In this document: positions 53,865-62,470 of the stretch, one piece after another
How positions within the stretch are numbered: the stretch's first letter is position 1
Layout of the letters: the number at the start of each line of letters is the position of its first letter
NCBI RefSeq assembly: GCF_013204825.1
Contig: NZ_JABMKV010000002.1
Location: 868,001 to 932,000, forward strand
From: Pedobacter boryungensis
GTDB taxonomy: Bacteria; Bacteroidota; Bacteroidia; Sphingobacteriales; Sphingobacteriaceae
DNA: 64,000 nt
Reading direction: 5' to 3'
Program-made: the position numbers and the translations under genes
The notes under the pieces: generated by a model
What the model was told of the DNA's origin: nothing
The model's input: the letters and a program-made list of their open reading frames with translations, nothing else
Database searches by the model: none

Positions 53865-55058
53865 ATGAGCAACAGTGAAATATTAGCAAAATTTAGGAAT
53901 CTTTTAAAGGAAATTATTGCTGATGGCAGCTTTGTAAAACTCTCTCTTGGTAACTATCAGGGTAATGATAAAGAATTAAAAAATCTTTATGTGAAAAAGG
54001 TGAAAATCAAGAGGCATGATATGCTTTCTTTTAATTATCGTTATAAAACTAGAGATATTTTTAAAAACCATGCAATTGAAGATGGACTTAATTTAATTTA
54101 CAATTTATTAAGTAACGATTTTAAGATTTGTACTTTATTTTCTGTCAATAAAGAAATAATAATTGAGCATGATAAGAAAGGTATAATAAAAATTAGACAA
54201 AGAGATTTAAATACAAATCTGCAACCAAATTTGAATCATAATAAAGAGAAAAAACGCATTATCAAATCCCAGGGAAATGCTTATTTGCATTCGTTAAAGA
54301 TTACTGATGAAGAAGGAAATGTTTTTAAAAATGCACAAGATAAATACAAACAGATTAATCAATATATAGAGATTTTAAGTTCTTTAATTAAGGAATTACC
54401 TGCAGGAACCATAAAAAATGTAGTTGATATGGGCTCTGGTAAAGGATATTTAACTTTTGCTTTGTATGATTATCTACATCAACAACTAAATTTAAAAGCT
54501 AATGTTACGGGCGTTGAGTTTAGAGATGATTTGGTAAAGTTATGTAATGATATTGCTCAAGAATCTAAATTTGATCAACTAAATTTTGTTGAAGGAACGA
54601 TTGAAGATTATCAAGTAAAAGATATTAATCTATTAATTGCCTTGCATGCTTGTGATACAGCAACCGACGATGCAATTTATAAAGGAATAAATGCTGGTGC
54701 AGAATTAATTGTGGTCGCTCCTTGTTGCCATAAACAGATTAGAAGAGAAATAGAAAAGAACAAAGTTAAAAATGATGTTTCCTTTTTAACCAAATATGGA
54801 ATTTTTCTAGAACGCCAAGCTGAAATGATTACTGATGGCATTAGGGCTTTAATTTTAGAATATTATGGCTACAAAACCAAAGTATTCGAGTTTATTTCTG
54901 ATGCGCATACACCAAAGAATGTGTTAGTGGTAGGAGTGAAGCACAAGGAAAAAGTAGCAAAGAATAAAGAAGAGATATTACAAAAAATTAAAGAGACCAA
55001 AGCTTATTTCGGGATTGATTACCATCATTTAGAAAGATTGCTCAATCTTAAATCGTAA
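53865..55058 (+). CDS. SAM-dependent methyltransferase (Methyltransf_32 type)
   Basis: The 397-residue protein has a divergent basic N-terminal half (to about 180) and a C-terminal Rossmann methyltransferase. SAM motif I is VVDMGSGKGYLTFALYDYL, followed by GVEFRDDLV and LIALHACDTATDDAI, then APCCHKQIRREIE. The APCCHKQ motif and the HACDTATD motif identify the PF13679/Methyltransf_32 group, related to eukaryotic METTL25-type proteins. Substrate unknown; an RNA or ribosomal protein target is plausible but unproven. It is a single gene before dnaK. Confidence 0.88.
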   Translation: MSNSEILAKFRNLLKEIIADGSFVKLSLGNYQGNDKELKNLYVKKVKIKRHDMLSFNYRYKTRDIFKNHAIEDGLNLIYNLLSNDFKICTLFSVNKEIIIEHDKKGIIKIRQRDLNTNLQPNLNHNKEKKRIIKSQGNAYLHSLKITDEEGNVFKNAQDKYKQINQYIEILSSLIKELPAGTIKNVVDMGSGKGYLTFALYDYLHQQLNLKANVTGVEFRDDLVKLCNDIAQESKFDQLNFVEGTIEDYQVKDINLLIALHACDTATDDAIYKGINAGAELIVVAPCCHKQIRREIEKNKVKNDVSFLTKYGIFLERQAEMITDGIRALILEYYGYKTKVFEFISDAHTPKNVLVVGVKHKEKVAKNKEEILQKIKETKAYFGIDYHHLERLLNLKS

Positions 55059-55084
55059 ATCACTGTCATCATTAATATTTGAAT

Positions 55085-55115
55085 ATGGCTTCTGCCAACG
55101 TGTCAGCCATTTTTA
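55085..55115 (+). terminator. Weak terminator-like hairpin after methyltransferase gene
   Basis: ATGGCT (55085-55090) and AGCCAT (55105-55110) pair around a 14-nt loop, followed by TTTTA. The same stretch holds an inverted repeat CTGCCA-N3-TGTCAG that could be a protein-binding site. Confidence 0.4.
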
Positions 55116-55170
55116 CTTGTCTTTTTTACATTTTAACAGGCTTTTTACTATTATTTCTGCCAAAACCTAA

Positions 55171-55187
55171 TTGGCACATTGCTTGTT
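55171..55187 (+). promoter_or_regulatory. Sigma-54-like -24/-12 element upstream of dnaK
   Basis: TTGGCAC (55171-55177), 5 nt, then TTGTT (55183-55187): this fits TGGCAC-N5-TTGCW except that the usual C at -12 is T. The leader to ATG 55232 is about 35 nt. No good -7 TAnnTTTG box is seen here. Confidence 0.45.
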
Positions 55188-55231
55188 ATTAAGCATGTAA
55201 ACATTAAAAATTTAAAGAAATATATAATAAA

Positions 55232-57139
55232 ATGGGAAAAATAATTGGTATAGACTTAGGAACAACAAACTCTTGCGTTTCTGTAATGGAAGGTAACGAA
55301 CCTGTAGTTATAGCCAACAGTGAGGGTAAGCGTACTACGCCATCTATTGTTGCTTTTGCAGAAAATGGCGAGCGTAAAGTAGGTGAACCTGCTAAACGTC
55401 AGGCGATAACGAACCCTACAAAAACAATTTATTCTATTAAACGCTTTATGGGCAGCAGTTATGCTGAAGTTGCTAAAGAAATTGCTAGAGTACCTTATAA
55501 AGTAGTTAAAGGTGATAACAATACGCCTCGTGTAGAAATAGACGATCGTAAATATACACCACAAGAAATTTCTGCTATCATTTTGCAAAAAATGAAGAAA
55601 ACTGCTGAAGATTTCTTAGGACAAGAAGTTACAGAAGCAGTTATTACAGTACCAGCTTACTTTAATGATGCACAACGTCAGGCTACTAAAGAAGCAGGAG
55701 AAATTGCTGGTTTAAGTGTAAAGCGTATTATTAACGAACCAACTGCAGCTGCTTTAGCTTATGGTTTAGATAAAGCACACAAAGACATGAAAATTGTTGT
55801 GTTTGACTGTGGTGGTGGTACGCATGACGTTTCTGTTTTAGAATTAGGTGATGGAGTTTTTGAAGTTAAATCTACTGATGGTGATACACACTTAGGTGGT
55901 GATGACTTTGACCACGTAATTATTGATTGGTTAGCTGCTGAATTTAAAAACGAAAACGGAATGGATTTAAGTCAAGATCCAATGGCGTTACAACGTTTAA
56001 AAGAAGCTGCTGAAAAAGCAAAAATTGAATTATCAAGTACAACTTCTACAGAAGTTAACTTACCTTATATTACTGCTGATGCTAGTGGACCAAAACACTT
56101 AGTTAGAACGTTAAGTCGTGCTAAATTTGAGCAATTAGCTGGCGATTTAATTAAACGTACAATCGACCCTTGTAAATCTGCTTTGAAAAATGCTGGTTTA
56201 AAAGTTACTGATATCGACGAAATTATCTTAGTAGGTGGTTCAACTCGTATTCCTGCAATTCAAGATGCTGTTAAGTCTTTCTTTGGTAAAGATCCAAGTA
56301 AAGGTGTAAACCCTGATGAAGTTGTAGCAATTGGTGCTGCTATTCAAGGTGGTGTTTTAACAGGTGAAGTTAAAGATGTATTGTTATTAGATGTTACTCC
56401 ACTTTCTTTAGGTATTGAAACTATGGGTGGTGTAATGACGAAATTGATCGAAGCAAATACAACTATCCCTTCTAAAAAAGCAGAAACTTTCTCTACAGCT
56501 GCTGATAATCAGCCTTCAGTAGAAATCCATATTTTACAAGGTGAGCGTCCAATGGCTGCTCAAAACCGTACAATTGGTCGCTTCATTTTAGACGGAATTC
56601 CACCTGCACCTCGTGGCGTGCCTCAAGTAGAAGTTGCTTTTGACATTGATGCTAACGGTATTTTACACGTAAGTGCTAAAGATAAAGCTACTGGTAAAGA
56701 GCAGAAAATCCGTATCGAAGCTTCTTCTGGTTTAACTGATGAAGAGATCAAGAAAATGAAAGAAGAAGCTGAAGCTAATGCAGAAGCAGATGCTAAGCAA
56801 AAAGAAGAAGCTGATAAAATTAATGGTGCTGATGCCTTGATTTTCTCTACTGAGAAACAATTAAAAGAGTTTGGTGATAAATTATCTGATGATAAAAAAG
56901 CACCGATCGAAGCTGGTTTAGAGAAATTAAAAGCAGCTCATTTGTCTCGTAACTTTGCAGATATTGATGCAGCTCAAGAAGAATTGCAAAATGCTTGGAA
57001 CGTAGCTTCAGAAGAAATGTATAAAGCCGGTCAAGATGGTCAACCACAAGAAGGAGCTCCACAGGCTGATGCACAACAAGGTGGCGATACAGTTACTGAT
57101 GTGGATTTTGAAGAAGTAAAAGACGACGAGAAGAAATAA
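55232..57139 (+). CDS. dnaK: Chaperone DnaK (Hsp70)
   Basis: The 635-residue protein shows the Hsp70 signatures [36 protein letters not shown] and [16 protein letters not shown], and the substrate-binding domain with [27 protein letters not shown] has His where most DnaK have Phe (GGTFDVS). An acidic, Gln/Gly-rich tail ends in [13 protein letters not shown]. It folds proteins with DnaJ and GrpE, which are not in the window. A strong terminator follows the gene. Confidence 0.97.
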   Translation: MGKIIGIDLGTTNSCVSVMEGNEPVVIANSEGKRTTPSIVAFAENGERKVGEPAKRQAITNPTKTIYSIKRFMGSSYAEVAKEIARVPYKVVKGDNNTPRVEIDDRKYTPQEISAIILQKMKKTAEDFLGQEVTEAVITVPAYFNDAQRQATKEAGEIAGLSVKRIINEPTAAALAYGLDKAHKDMKIVVFDCGGGTHDVSVLELGDGVFEVKSTDGDTHLGGDDFDHVIIDWLAAEFKNENGMDLSQDPMALQRLKEAAEKAKIELSSTTSTEVNLPYITADASGPKHLVRTLSRAKFEQLAGDLIKRTIDPCKSALKNAGLKVTDIDEIILVGGSTRIPAIQDAVKSFFGKDPSKGVNPDEVVAIGAAIQGGVLTGEVKDVLLLDVTPLSLGIETMGGVMTKLIEANTTIPSKKAETFSTAADNQPSVEIHILQGERPMAAQNRTIGRFILDGIPPAPRGVPQVEVAFDIDANGILHVSAKDKATGKEQKIRIEASSGLTDEEIKKMKEEAEANAEADAKQKEEADKINGADALIFSTEKQLKEFGDKLSDDKKAPIEAGLEKLKAAHLSRNFADIDAAQEELQNAWNVASEEMYKAGQDGQPQEGAPQADAQQGGDTVTDVDFEEVKDDEKK

Positions 57140-57179
57140 GTCTTGAGTCAAAAGTCCTAAGGCGTGATTCTTAGGTTCA

Positions 57180-57221
57180 TAAAAAAAGCGTCGCTGATTA
57201 ATTTCAGTGACGCTTTTTTTA
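57180..57221. terminator. Terminator after dnaK
   Basis: AAAAAAAGCGTCGCTGA pairs with TCAGTGACGCTTTTTTT with one wobble or mismatch. Strong T-run at 57214-57220. Confidence 0.9.
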
Positions 57222-57287
57222 TGGACGTTCGCCATACGAGGCAAGATTAAAACTGTATTTCTTATTGGTATTATTGTATGTTTGATA

Positions 57288-57983
57288 TTACTTCTTACGC
57301 TTCAAACTAGGTTTATGTATAAACTCTAATTCTTTCTTTTTACCGAAGTATCTATTTAAGAGCATAATTGCTGGCCAAATTAGCATTGGGCTAAATCTAC
57401 TCAACATGTTTAAATGATTTTCCCGAGGTAGTAAAAAATTTAGGAGTGCGCCAATAATAAAAATAGAAGGAACAACTAATGTTCTCCAACGAGCTAATTG
57501 CCTAGTTTTAAGATCTTCAAATCCTTCAGAAATCCTTCCTCTATGTTTTATAATGTAAGATAATAGAGCATAATTTAAGAGCCCTGTTGCCGCAACATTT
57601 GCACAATAGAAATAAAAGGGCAACGAATAAATAGTTTGTTCACTATAATAAGCTGAACTAAATGGCATTAATATAATGGTGAAAAGAAAGAAAAAGTTTA
57701 GCCAAATCAATTTATCATCGTAATCTTTAATAAAAGAAAATAACCGATGATGTGAGCGCCAGTAAATAGCAATCACAAAGAAACTAATAATAAAACCAAC
57801 AAATAAGGGTATTAATTCAGACAATTGATTTAACATGTCAATACCAGTCATTCCCTTATGAATATGAGGAGGTTTAATCTCTATAATAAGAAGTGTAATT
57901 GCAATAGCAAAAACAGCATCCGTAAAGAGAATCATCCTTTCAATTTGAAATTCTTTCTTTAATTCTTTATTAACTTGCGACAT
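57288..57983 (-). CDS. TMEM175-family (DUF1211) potassium channel
   Basis: The 231-residue protein has about six membrane spans and the TMEM175 hallmark FTDAVFAIAITLLIIEI (residues about 20-36), where FSD in most members is FTD here. It should form a tetrameric potassium-permeable channel in the cytoplasmic membrane, with the helix 1 hydrophobic residues forming the filter. It is 11 bp after the kinase gene in the same direction and may be cotranscribed, without obvious functional link. Confidence 0.88.
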   Translation of the reverse strand: MSQVNKELKKEFQIERMILFTDAVFAIAITLLIIEIKPPHIHKGMTGIDMLNQLSELIPLFVGFIISFFVIAIYWRSHHRLFSFIKDYDDKLIWLNFFFLFTIILMPFSSAYYSEQTIYSLPFYFYCANVAATGLLNYALLSYIIKHRGRISEGFEDLKTRQLARWRTLVVPSIFIIGALLNFLLPRENHLNMLSRFSPMLIWPAIMLLNRYFGKKKELEFIHKPSLKRKK

Positions 57984-57994
57984 ATATCAGAAAC

Positions 57995-59071
57995 TTAAGA
58001 TAAACACTCATCAATTATACCCTGCAAAATCTTTTCATTTTCAAATAACTCACTTAAAAGTTTAAACTGATTCTTTGCTCTATCCAAATTTTGTGTAGCA
58101 TATGTAATCGGATAATAGATGTTTCCATTTAAATAATCAGTTAAAAAACGCAAGGCCTGCATGTAAACAATATATTTCCCTGAAAATAAAATCAATTCCT
58201 TTTCCGTAGGAGTTAAAATGGTGGACATTTCAGCTAAATAACCTTTAACAGTAGCCTCAAAATAGGGTAATCTGATTTTTACTTTGTTAAGATCAGTTTC
58301 GTTTTCAGAAAAAGCACAAATGTAGGTGCGGATCATATCTCCCAAATCGGAGATGAATTTACCTGGCATTAAAGTATCCAAATCAATAACACAAACACCA
58401 ATATTAGTAGAAGCATTTAATAATACATTACTAATTTTTGTATCGTGGTGCATTACACGATCTGGGAATTCTTTACTATGTTCAAAAGACCGAAAATAAT
58501 CTACTATAAAATGATAATGTAAAGCAGTTTCAATTATTTCTTTAGGATTGGCTTTTAAATTAATTGTAGCTTCGTTTAATGCAAAAGTGAATTGCTCATA
58601 ACGCCAAGCCAAATCATGAAAGCCAGGAATAGTAATAGTTAAAGCTGAAGTATTAAACTCATTTAACAGTCTACTTAATTTGCCAAATTGCTTTGCTGCT
58701 TCGTAAGCTTGTTTAGTATCGCTTAAAGTATCAAAAGCTAATGTATTATCTACAAATGGAAGTAAGCGCCAATACTCATTGTTATAATGGGCCATTAAGT
58801 CGCCATTTAAGGTAGTAATTGGAGCAGGAAAAAGATATTCTGGACTATGCGTCTTTAAATAATCAGCTACTATTTTAATGTTATTTGCAATAGCAGATGG
58901 ATCTTTAAAAATCTCTGCATTAACATTTTGAAGGATATATTTTTTATTGTCTTTTAAAGATGAAAGTAAATAGGTGCGGTTAATATGTCCCGAACCTATT
59001 TGTTGTAAAGATACGTTGTCCGCTGTAAATCCGTAAGCTTCTATTATTTCTTTAGCAATACTTAGCTCCAT
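57995..59071 (-). CDS. Phosphotransferase of the N-acetylhexosamine 1-kinase (NahK)-like group
   Basis: The 358-residue protein belongs to the aminoglycoside-phosphotransferase/choline-kinase fold. Its N-terminus, IGSGHINRTYLL, YILQNVNAEIFKDP and NNIKIVADYL, follows NahK closely as I recall it (GDGHINTTYLV, YILQQMN). The catalytic loop is MHHDTKISNVLL and the metal site is VIDLDTLMPG. NahK phosphorylates GlcNAc or GalNAc at C1. The gene overlaps the nucleotidyltransferase gene by 10 nt, so sugar-1-phosphate made here could be turned into UDP-sugar by its neighbour. Sugar specificity is an inference. Confidence 0.82.
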   Translation of the reverse strand: MELSIAKEIIEAYGFTADNVSLQQIGSGHINRTYLLSSLKDNKKYILQNVNAEIFKDPSAIANNIKIVADYLKTHSPEYLFPAPITTLNGDLMAHYNNEYWRLLPFVDNTLAFDTLSDTKQAYEAAKQFGKLSRLLNEFNTSALTITIPGFHDLAWRYEQFTFALNEATINLKANPKEIIETALHYHFIVDYFRSFEHSKEFPDRVMHHDTKISNVLLNASTNIGVCVIDLDTLMPGKFISDLGDMIRTYICAFSENETDLNKVKIRLPYFEATVKGYLAEMSTILTPTEKELILFSGKYIVYMQALRFLTDYLNGNIYYPITYATQNLDRAKNQFKLLSELFENEKILQGIIDECLS

Positions 59072-59961
59072 AAACTTTCAGGATACATGCCATCTTTTAT
59101 TAACTGATCTATGCTATTTTGCACAAAGGGCTTATCTTCTTTATAGGTAACACCAAACCATTGGTTAGAAGTTGGCACCACTTTAAAAGTTGCAGTATTG
59201 CTTTTAACTAAATTTTCTCCAATTAATGGAATAAAAAATTCTGCCTTTGGATTATTTTTGTTTTCAAGGGCAAAAACTTTAAATAAATCTTCTGTTATCT
59301 TGAAAACAGCAGGAGTAAAGCCCCAAAAATTCATAGAAACGGGTGTTTCATAGGCTAACGGATATTCTTTCTCATTCTCCTCATATACTATAGTGCCATC
59401 TTTTTCATAAACTTTGGTACGCTCTATAATCTCTTCTAAATTTCCGCTTGCATCAACTTTGCAAACTCCACGTGATACAGCACCAAAGTCCGATAATGTT
59501 TTACCAATCTGATATCCAATAATAGAATAATTACTATCAGTAGCCTCGGCATTTAAAAAATGAACCATTTTTTCGTATGCGTCAAAACCATAAAAATCAT
59601 CAGCATTAATTACACAAAAGGGTTCCTTTACTACTTTTCTGCCCGATAAAATAGCATGCGCTGTACCCCAAGGTTTTTCTCTATAAATTTCCTCTTCAAT
59701 ACCGAATTGTTTTAAATCGAAGTTCTGAAAAACATAGTCTACTTCAATTCTACCTTTAAGTTTAGGGTCAAAAATAGCTTTAAAATTATCTACAAACTCC
59801 TCTTTAATAATAAATACCACTTTACCAAAACCAGCTTTAATAGCATCGTAAATAGAATAATCGATAATGGTTTCGCCATTGGGTCCAAAACCATCAATTT
59901 GTTTCATGCTTCCATAACGACTAGCCATACCAGCCGCTAATATTAATAAAGTAGGTTTCAT
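59062..59961 (-). CDS. Sugar-1-phosphate nucleotidyltransferase
   Basis: The 299-residue product has an NTP_transferase fold. LAAGMASRYGSMKQID is the nucleotide-binding GxGxR-like loop, CVINADDFYG the metal-binding motif, and GFGPNGETIIDYSIYDA and PWGTAHAI follow the family. The size is that of glucose- or hexosamine-1-phosphate uridylyltransferases, without a C-terminal beta-helix. Together with the NahK-like kinase encoded downstream with a 10-nt overlap, it probably makes UDP-N-acetylhexosamine from salvaged sugar. Another nucleotide or sugar is possible. Confidence 0.85.
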   Translation of the reverse strand: MKPTLLILAAGMASRYGSMKQIDGFGPNGETIIDYSIYDAIKAGFGKVVFIIKEEFVDNFKAIFDPKLKGRIEVDYVFQNFDLKQFGIEEEIYREKPWGTAHAILSGRKVVKEPFCVINADDFYGFDAYEKMVHFLNAEATDSNYSIIGYQIGKTLSDFGAVSRGVCKVDASGNLEEIIERTKVYEKDGTIVYEENEKEYPLAYETPVSMNFWGFTPAVFKITEDLFKVFALENKNNPKAEFFIPLIGENLVKSNTATFKVVPTSNQWFGVTYKEDKPFVQNSIDQLIKDGMYPESLWS

Positions 59962-59972
59962 CTATTGAAAAA

Positions 59973-60004
59973 TATAGTTGTTAAATAATATAGTTGTTAA
60001 ATAA
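59973..60004. repeat. Tandem duplication of a 16-bp unit
   Basis: TATAGTTGTTAAATAA occurs twice in direct tandem (59973-59988, 59989-60004), upstream of the nucleotidyltransferase gene. It may alter promoter spacing. Confidence 0.75.
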
Positions 60005-60032
60005 TAGTAGTTTAAGTGGGCTAAAGATAATA

Positions 60033-61601
60033 TTAAAAGCCAAATAAACTACCGCCAGTCCTTGGTTTTTTGCCAGTTAGCATCCCAAATAAACCACGTA
60101 CAATTTCTTTCCCAATTTGACGAGTTATTGTGGCTCCCATCACTTGTTCTACAATACTTTTTTCTCCTGGTTTAGGTTTGCTTTCAGCTTCTACACGTTT
60201 TTGTTCTTCGGCAGCGGCTTTTACTTCATTATCTTCCGCTAGTTTTTTATTTACTCTATCGGTTAACATTTCAAAAGCACTTACAGGATCAATTGTTTTC
60301 TGGTATTTAGTAAACAAGGGACTAGCTTGCATCAGGTTTTCACAGTCTATAGGGGCCATTGGCCCCATTACAGCTCTTGGTGGTGTAAGCATGGTGGCTG
60401 CAACTTCTGTTGGAATACCTTTTTCATTTAATACTGTAACTAAAGCCTGTCCAGTACCTAACCCAGTTAGTACTTTATCAATCTCATAAAAGTCGGATTT
60501 AGGATAGGTATTTACAGTTTTTTTCAATGCATCTACATCATTAGGTGTAAATGCTCTCAAAGCATGTTGCACTCTATTTCCTAACTGCGCCAATACACTT
60601 TCCGGAACATCCATTGGCGATTGCGTGCAAAAGAAAACACCAATTCCTTTAGAGCGAATTAACCTGATAATGGTATTTACCTGCTCTAAAAATGCTTTCG
60701 GTGCATCGTTAAACAGCAAGTGTGCTTCATCAAAAAAGAAAATCAATTTAGGCTTATCCAAATCGCCAGCCTCAGGCATTGCATGATAAATTTCGGCTAA
60801 TAAACTTAACAGAAACGTAGAATATAAAACGGGCTGATTTTGAACATCGGAAATATTTAAAAGAGAAATAACACCTTTGCCATCTACACGATTGAATAGA
60901 TCCTCAATATCGTAAGATGTTTCTCCAAACATGCCACCTAAACCTTGTTGTTCTATCGCTACAATTTTTCTTAAAATAGTGCTCGAAGTTGCGGTAGAAA
61001 TAGAGCCGTAGCTGCTTTTAATTTCTGAAGCACCCGTTCCTTCAGATAAATAACCTAAAAGTTTTTTTAAGTCATTTAAATCTACAATAGGCATTTTATT
61101 ATCATCGGCGTATTTAAACAGCACTGCTAAAACACCTGTTTGAGTATCATTAAGCTCTAAGATTTTGGCTAACAATACAGGGCCAAATTCAGTTACGGTA
61201 GCTCGCATTTGTGCACCCAGTTTACCGCTTAGCGAATATAATTCAACCGGAAATCCACTAGGCGAGAAGGGTTTGTTTAATTGTGAGGCTCTTTCTTCAA
61301 TTTTTGGGTTAGTAGTTCCAGGTTGATTTAAACCAGAAAGATCTCCCTTTACGTCTAACATAAAAACTGGTACTCCAGCGTCGGACAGTTGCTCGGCTAA
61401 CAATTGCAGGGTTCTGGTTTTACCTGTTCCTGTAGCTCCTGCAATTAAACCATGACGGTTCATCATTCTTAGAGGCAAATTTACCTCCGCTTCACCTAAT
61501 ACCTCGCCATCTAGAATTCCTGCACCTAAATATATAGATGCACTCGTTGGTGCATATGAGGCTTTTATTTTTTCGATGTATAATGATTTTTTATCGCTCA
61601 T
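60033..61601 (-). CDS. HerA-like ATPase (DUF853/YjgR type)
   Basis: The 522-residue protein has a HAS-barrel-like start, Walker A GATGTGKT (55-62), Walker B LIFFFDEAHLLF (about 285-296) and RLIRSKGIGVFFCTQSPMDVPESVLAQLGNRVQHALRAF, the conserved region of HerA/FtsK-type ATPases called DUF853. It has no NurA partner next to it, so the archaeal HerA-NurA repair complex is not implied. Role in bacteria is uncertain. The gene is transcribed toward the nucleotidyltransferase gene with a 71-bp gap. Confidence 0.88.
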   Translation of the reverse strand: MSDKKSLYIEKIKASYAPTSASIYLGAGILDGEVLGEAEVNLPLRMMNRHGLIAGATGTGKTRTLQLLAEQLSDAGVPVFMLDVKGDLSGLNQPGTTNPKIEERASQLNKPFSPSGFPVELYSLSGKLGAQMRATVTEFGPVLLAKILELNDTQTGVLAVLFKYADDNKMPIVDLNDLKKLLGYLSEGTGASEIKSSYGSISTATSSTILRKIVAIEQQGLGGMFGETSYDIEDLFNRVDGKGVISLLNISDVQNQPVLYSTFLLSLLAEIYHAMPEAGDLDKPKLIFFFDEAHLLFNDAPKAFLEQVNTIIRLIRSKGIGVFFCTQSPMDVPESVLAQLGNRVQHALRAFTPNDVDALKKTVNTYPKSDFYEIDKVLTGLGTGQALVTVLNEKGIPTEVAATMLTPPRAVMGPMAPIDCENLMQASPLFTKYQKTIDPVSAFEMLTDRVNKKLAEDNEVKAAAEEQKRVEAESKPKPGEKSIVEQVMGATITRQIGKEIVRGLFGMLTGKKPRTGGSLFGF

Positions 61602-61696
61602 AATGTAAATGTTTGTACGCTTAATTTAAGAAAGAAAATAGGTTAAACTAAAAATAATTGACTTTTTTACCCATATAGCAGGACCTCGGAATTACA

Positions 61697-62143
61697 TTAA
61701 TTATACTTCTCCTTTAATTTATCAACTATTTTTTGACCAAGCTTCATGCCCCATTGCTGCCCAACTTGCATAGATTCTTGAGTAATGAAAGGGGTTTCTT
61801 TGGCAAATTTTTTTCCTATTGGCGATTGATAGAATGCAATTAATTCATTGATATCAGCAAGGGTTAAATGTTTTTCATATACAGGAGCCAACATGTCAAC
61901 TAAATCGGTCATTGAGGTTTTAACCATCTCTGTACCCATTTCTGTCCAAAATTCTTCAGGTGCATTAGATTTTTGGGTCTTAAAAGCAGTTACCATCTGG
62001 TCAATTACAACTTTATAGGTGTTTTCTGCGCCAGATACAACCATCATTTTTTTTACTGCATTTTTGTATTCTGTATTTGTTTGACTAAAACATACGCTTG
62101 TAGATAGGATAAAAAATACAAGGAGGGTTAAAATTTTTTTCAT
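61697..62143 (-). CDS. Exported DUF2059 protein
   Basis: The 148-residue protein has a signal peptide (MKKILTLLVFFILSTSVCFSQ) and a helical DUF2059 domain (MLAPVYEKHLTLADINELIAFYQSPIGKKFAKETPFITQESM). Such proteins are common in the periplasm of Gram-negative bacteria, and no function is known. Upstream is a 327-bp non-coding gap with a repeat. Confidence 0.88.
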   Translation of the reverse strand: MKKILTLLVFFILSTSVCFSQTNTEYKNAVKKMMVVSGAENTYKVVIDQMVTAFKTQKSNAPEEFWTEMGTEMVKTSMTDLVDMLAPVYEKHLTLADINELIAFYQSPIGKKFAKETPFITQESMQVGQQWGMKLGQKIVDKLKEKYN

Positions 62144-62249
62144 GAGCTTTTTGTTTTTAGGGTTAATTTTTATCTGATTATAAAGCTATTTATTTTTAAT
62201 AGAGTTTACTATTTTCCGAAAAAGAAAGTAAGTATTTCATAGGAATCGT

Positions 62250-62363
62250 AGTCCTGCTTTGCGTTACAATCTTTTTTATATGTATCAGGCAAGTCAAAGG
62301 CCAAGCATCTGCAACAAAAAAGTATTTTCACTGCAATCAGGTTTAAATAACTCAAAACAGCGC
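62250..62363. repeat. Dispersed intergenic palindromic element, copy 2
   Basis: The element has AGTCCTGCTTT (62250-62260), TCTTTTTT, AAAAAAGTAT, CAATCAGG (62334-62341) and AACAGCGC (62356-62363), in the same order as at 8743-8818. This copy has about 35 extra nt in the middle. Confidence 0.7.
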
Positions 62364-62428
62364 AATGGACTTACCTCTTACCAGCGAGTTGGTAACTAAG
62401 CACTGCAAGTTTGTTATAAAAACAAAAA

Positions 62429-62449
62429 GGTCTAAGTTAATCTTAGACC
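62429..62449 (-). terminator. Terminator of the M42 peptidase gene
   Basis: GGTCTAAG (62429-62436) and CTTAGACC (62442-62449) close a 5-nt loop. On the minus strand, the stem is followed by TTTTTG and more T. Confidence 0.8.
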
Positions 62450-62470
62450 CTTATCTACTTTGTCTAGTTC

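Larger units (their letters stand above)
62144..62470. other. 327-bp non-coding gap
   Basis: The gap holds the palindromic repeat copy 2, then AT-rich sequence and the M42 terminator (62429-62449). No convincing gene is visible. Confidence 0.5.

Noticed and set aside
60033-61601. Phage-defence HerA system
   Set aside because: No NurA, SIR2, DUF4297 or similar nuclease partner is next to it; neighbours are housekeeping genes.
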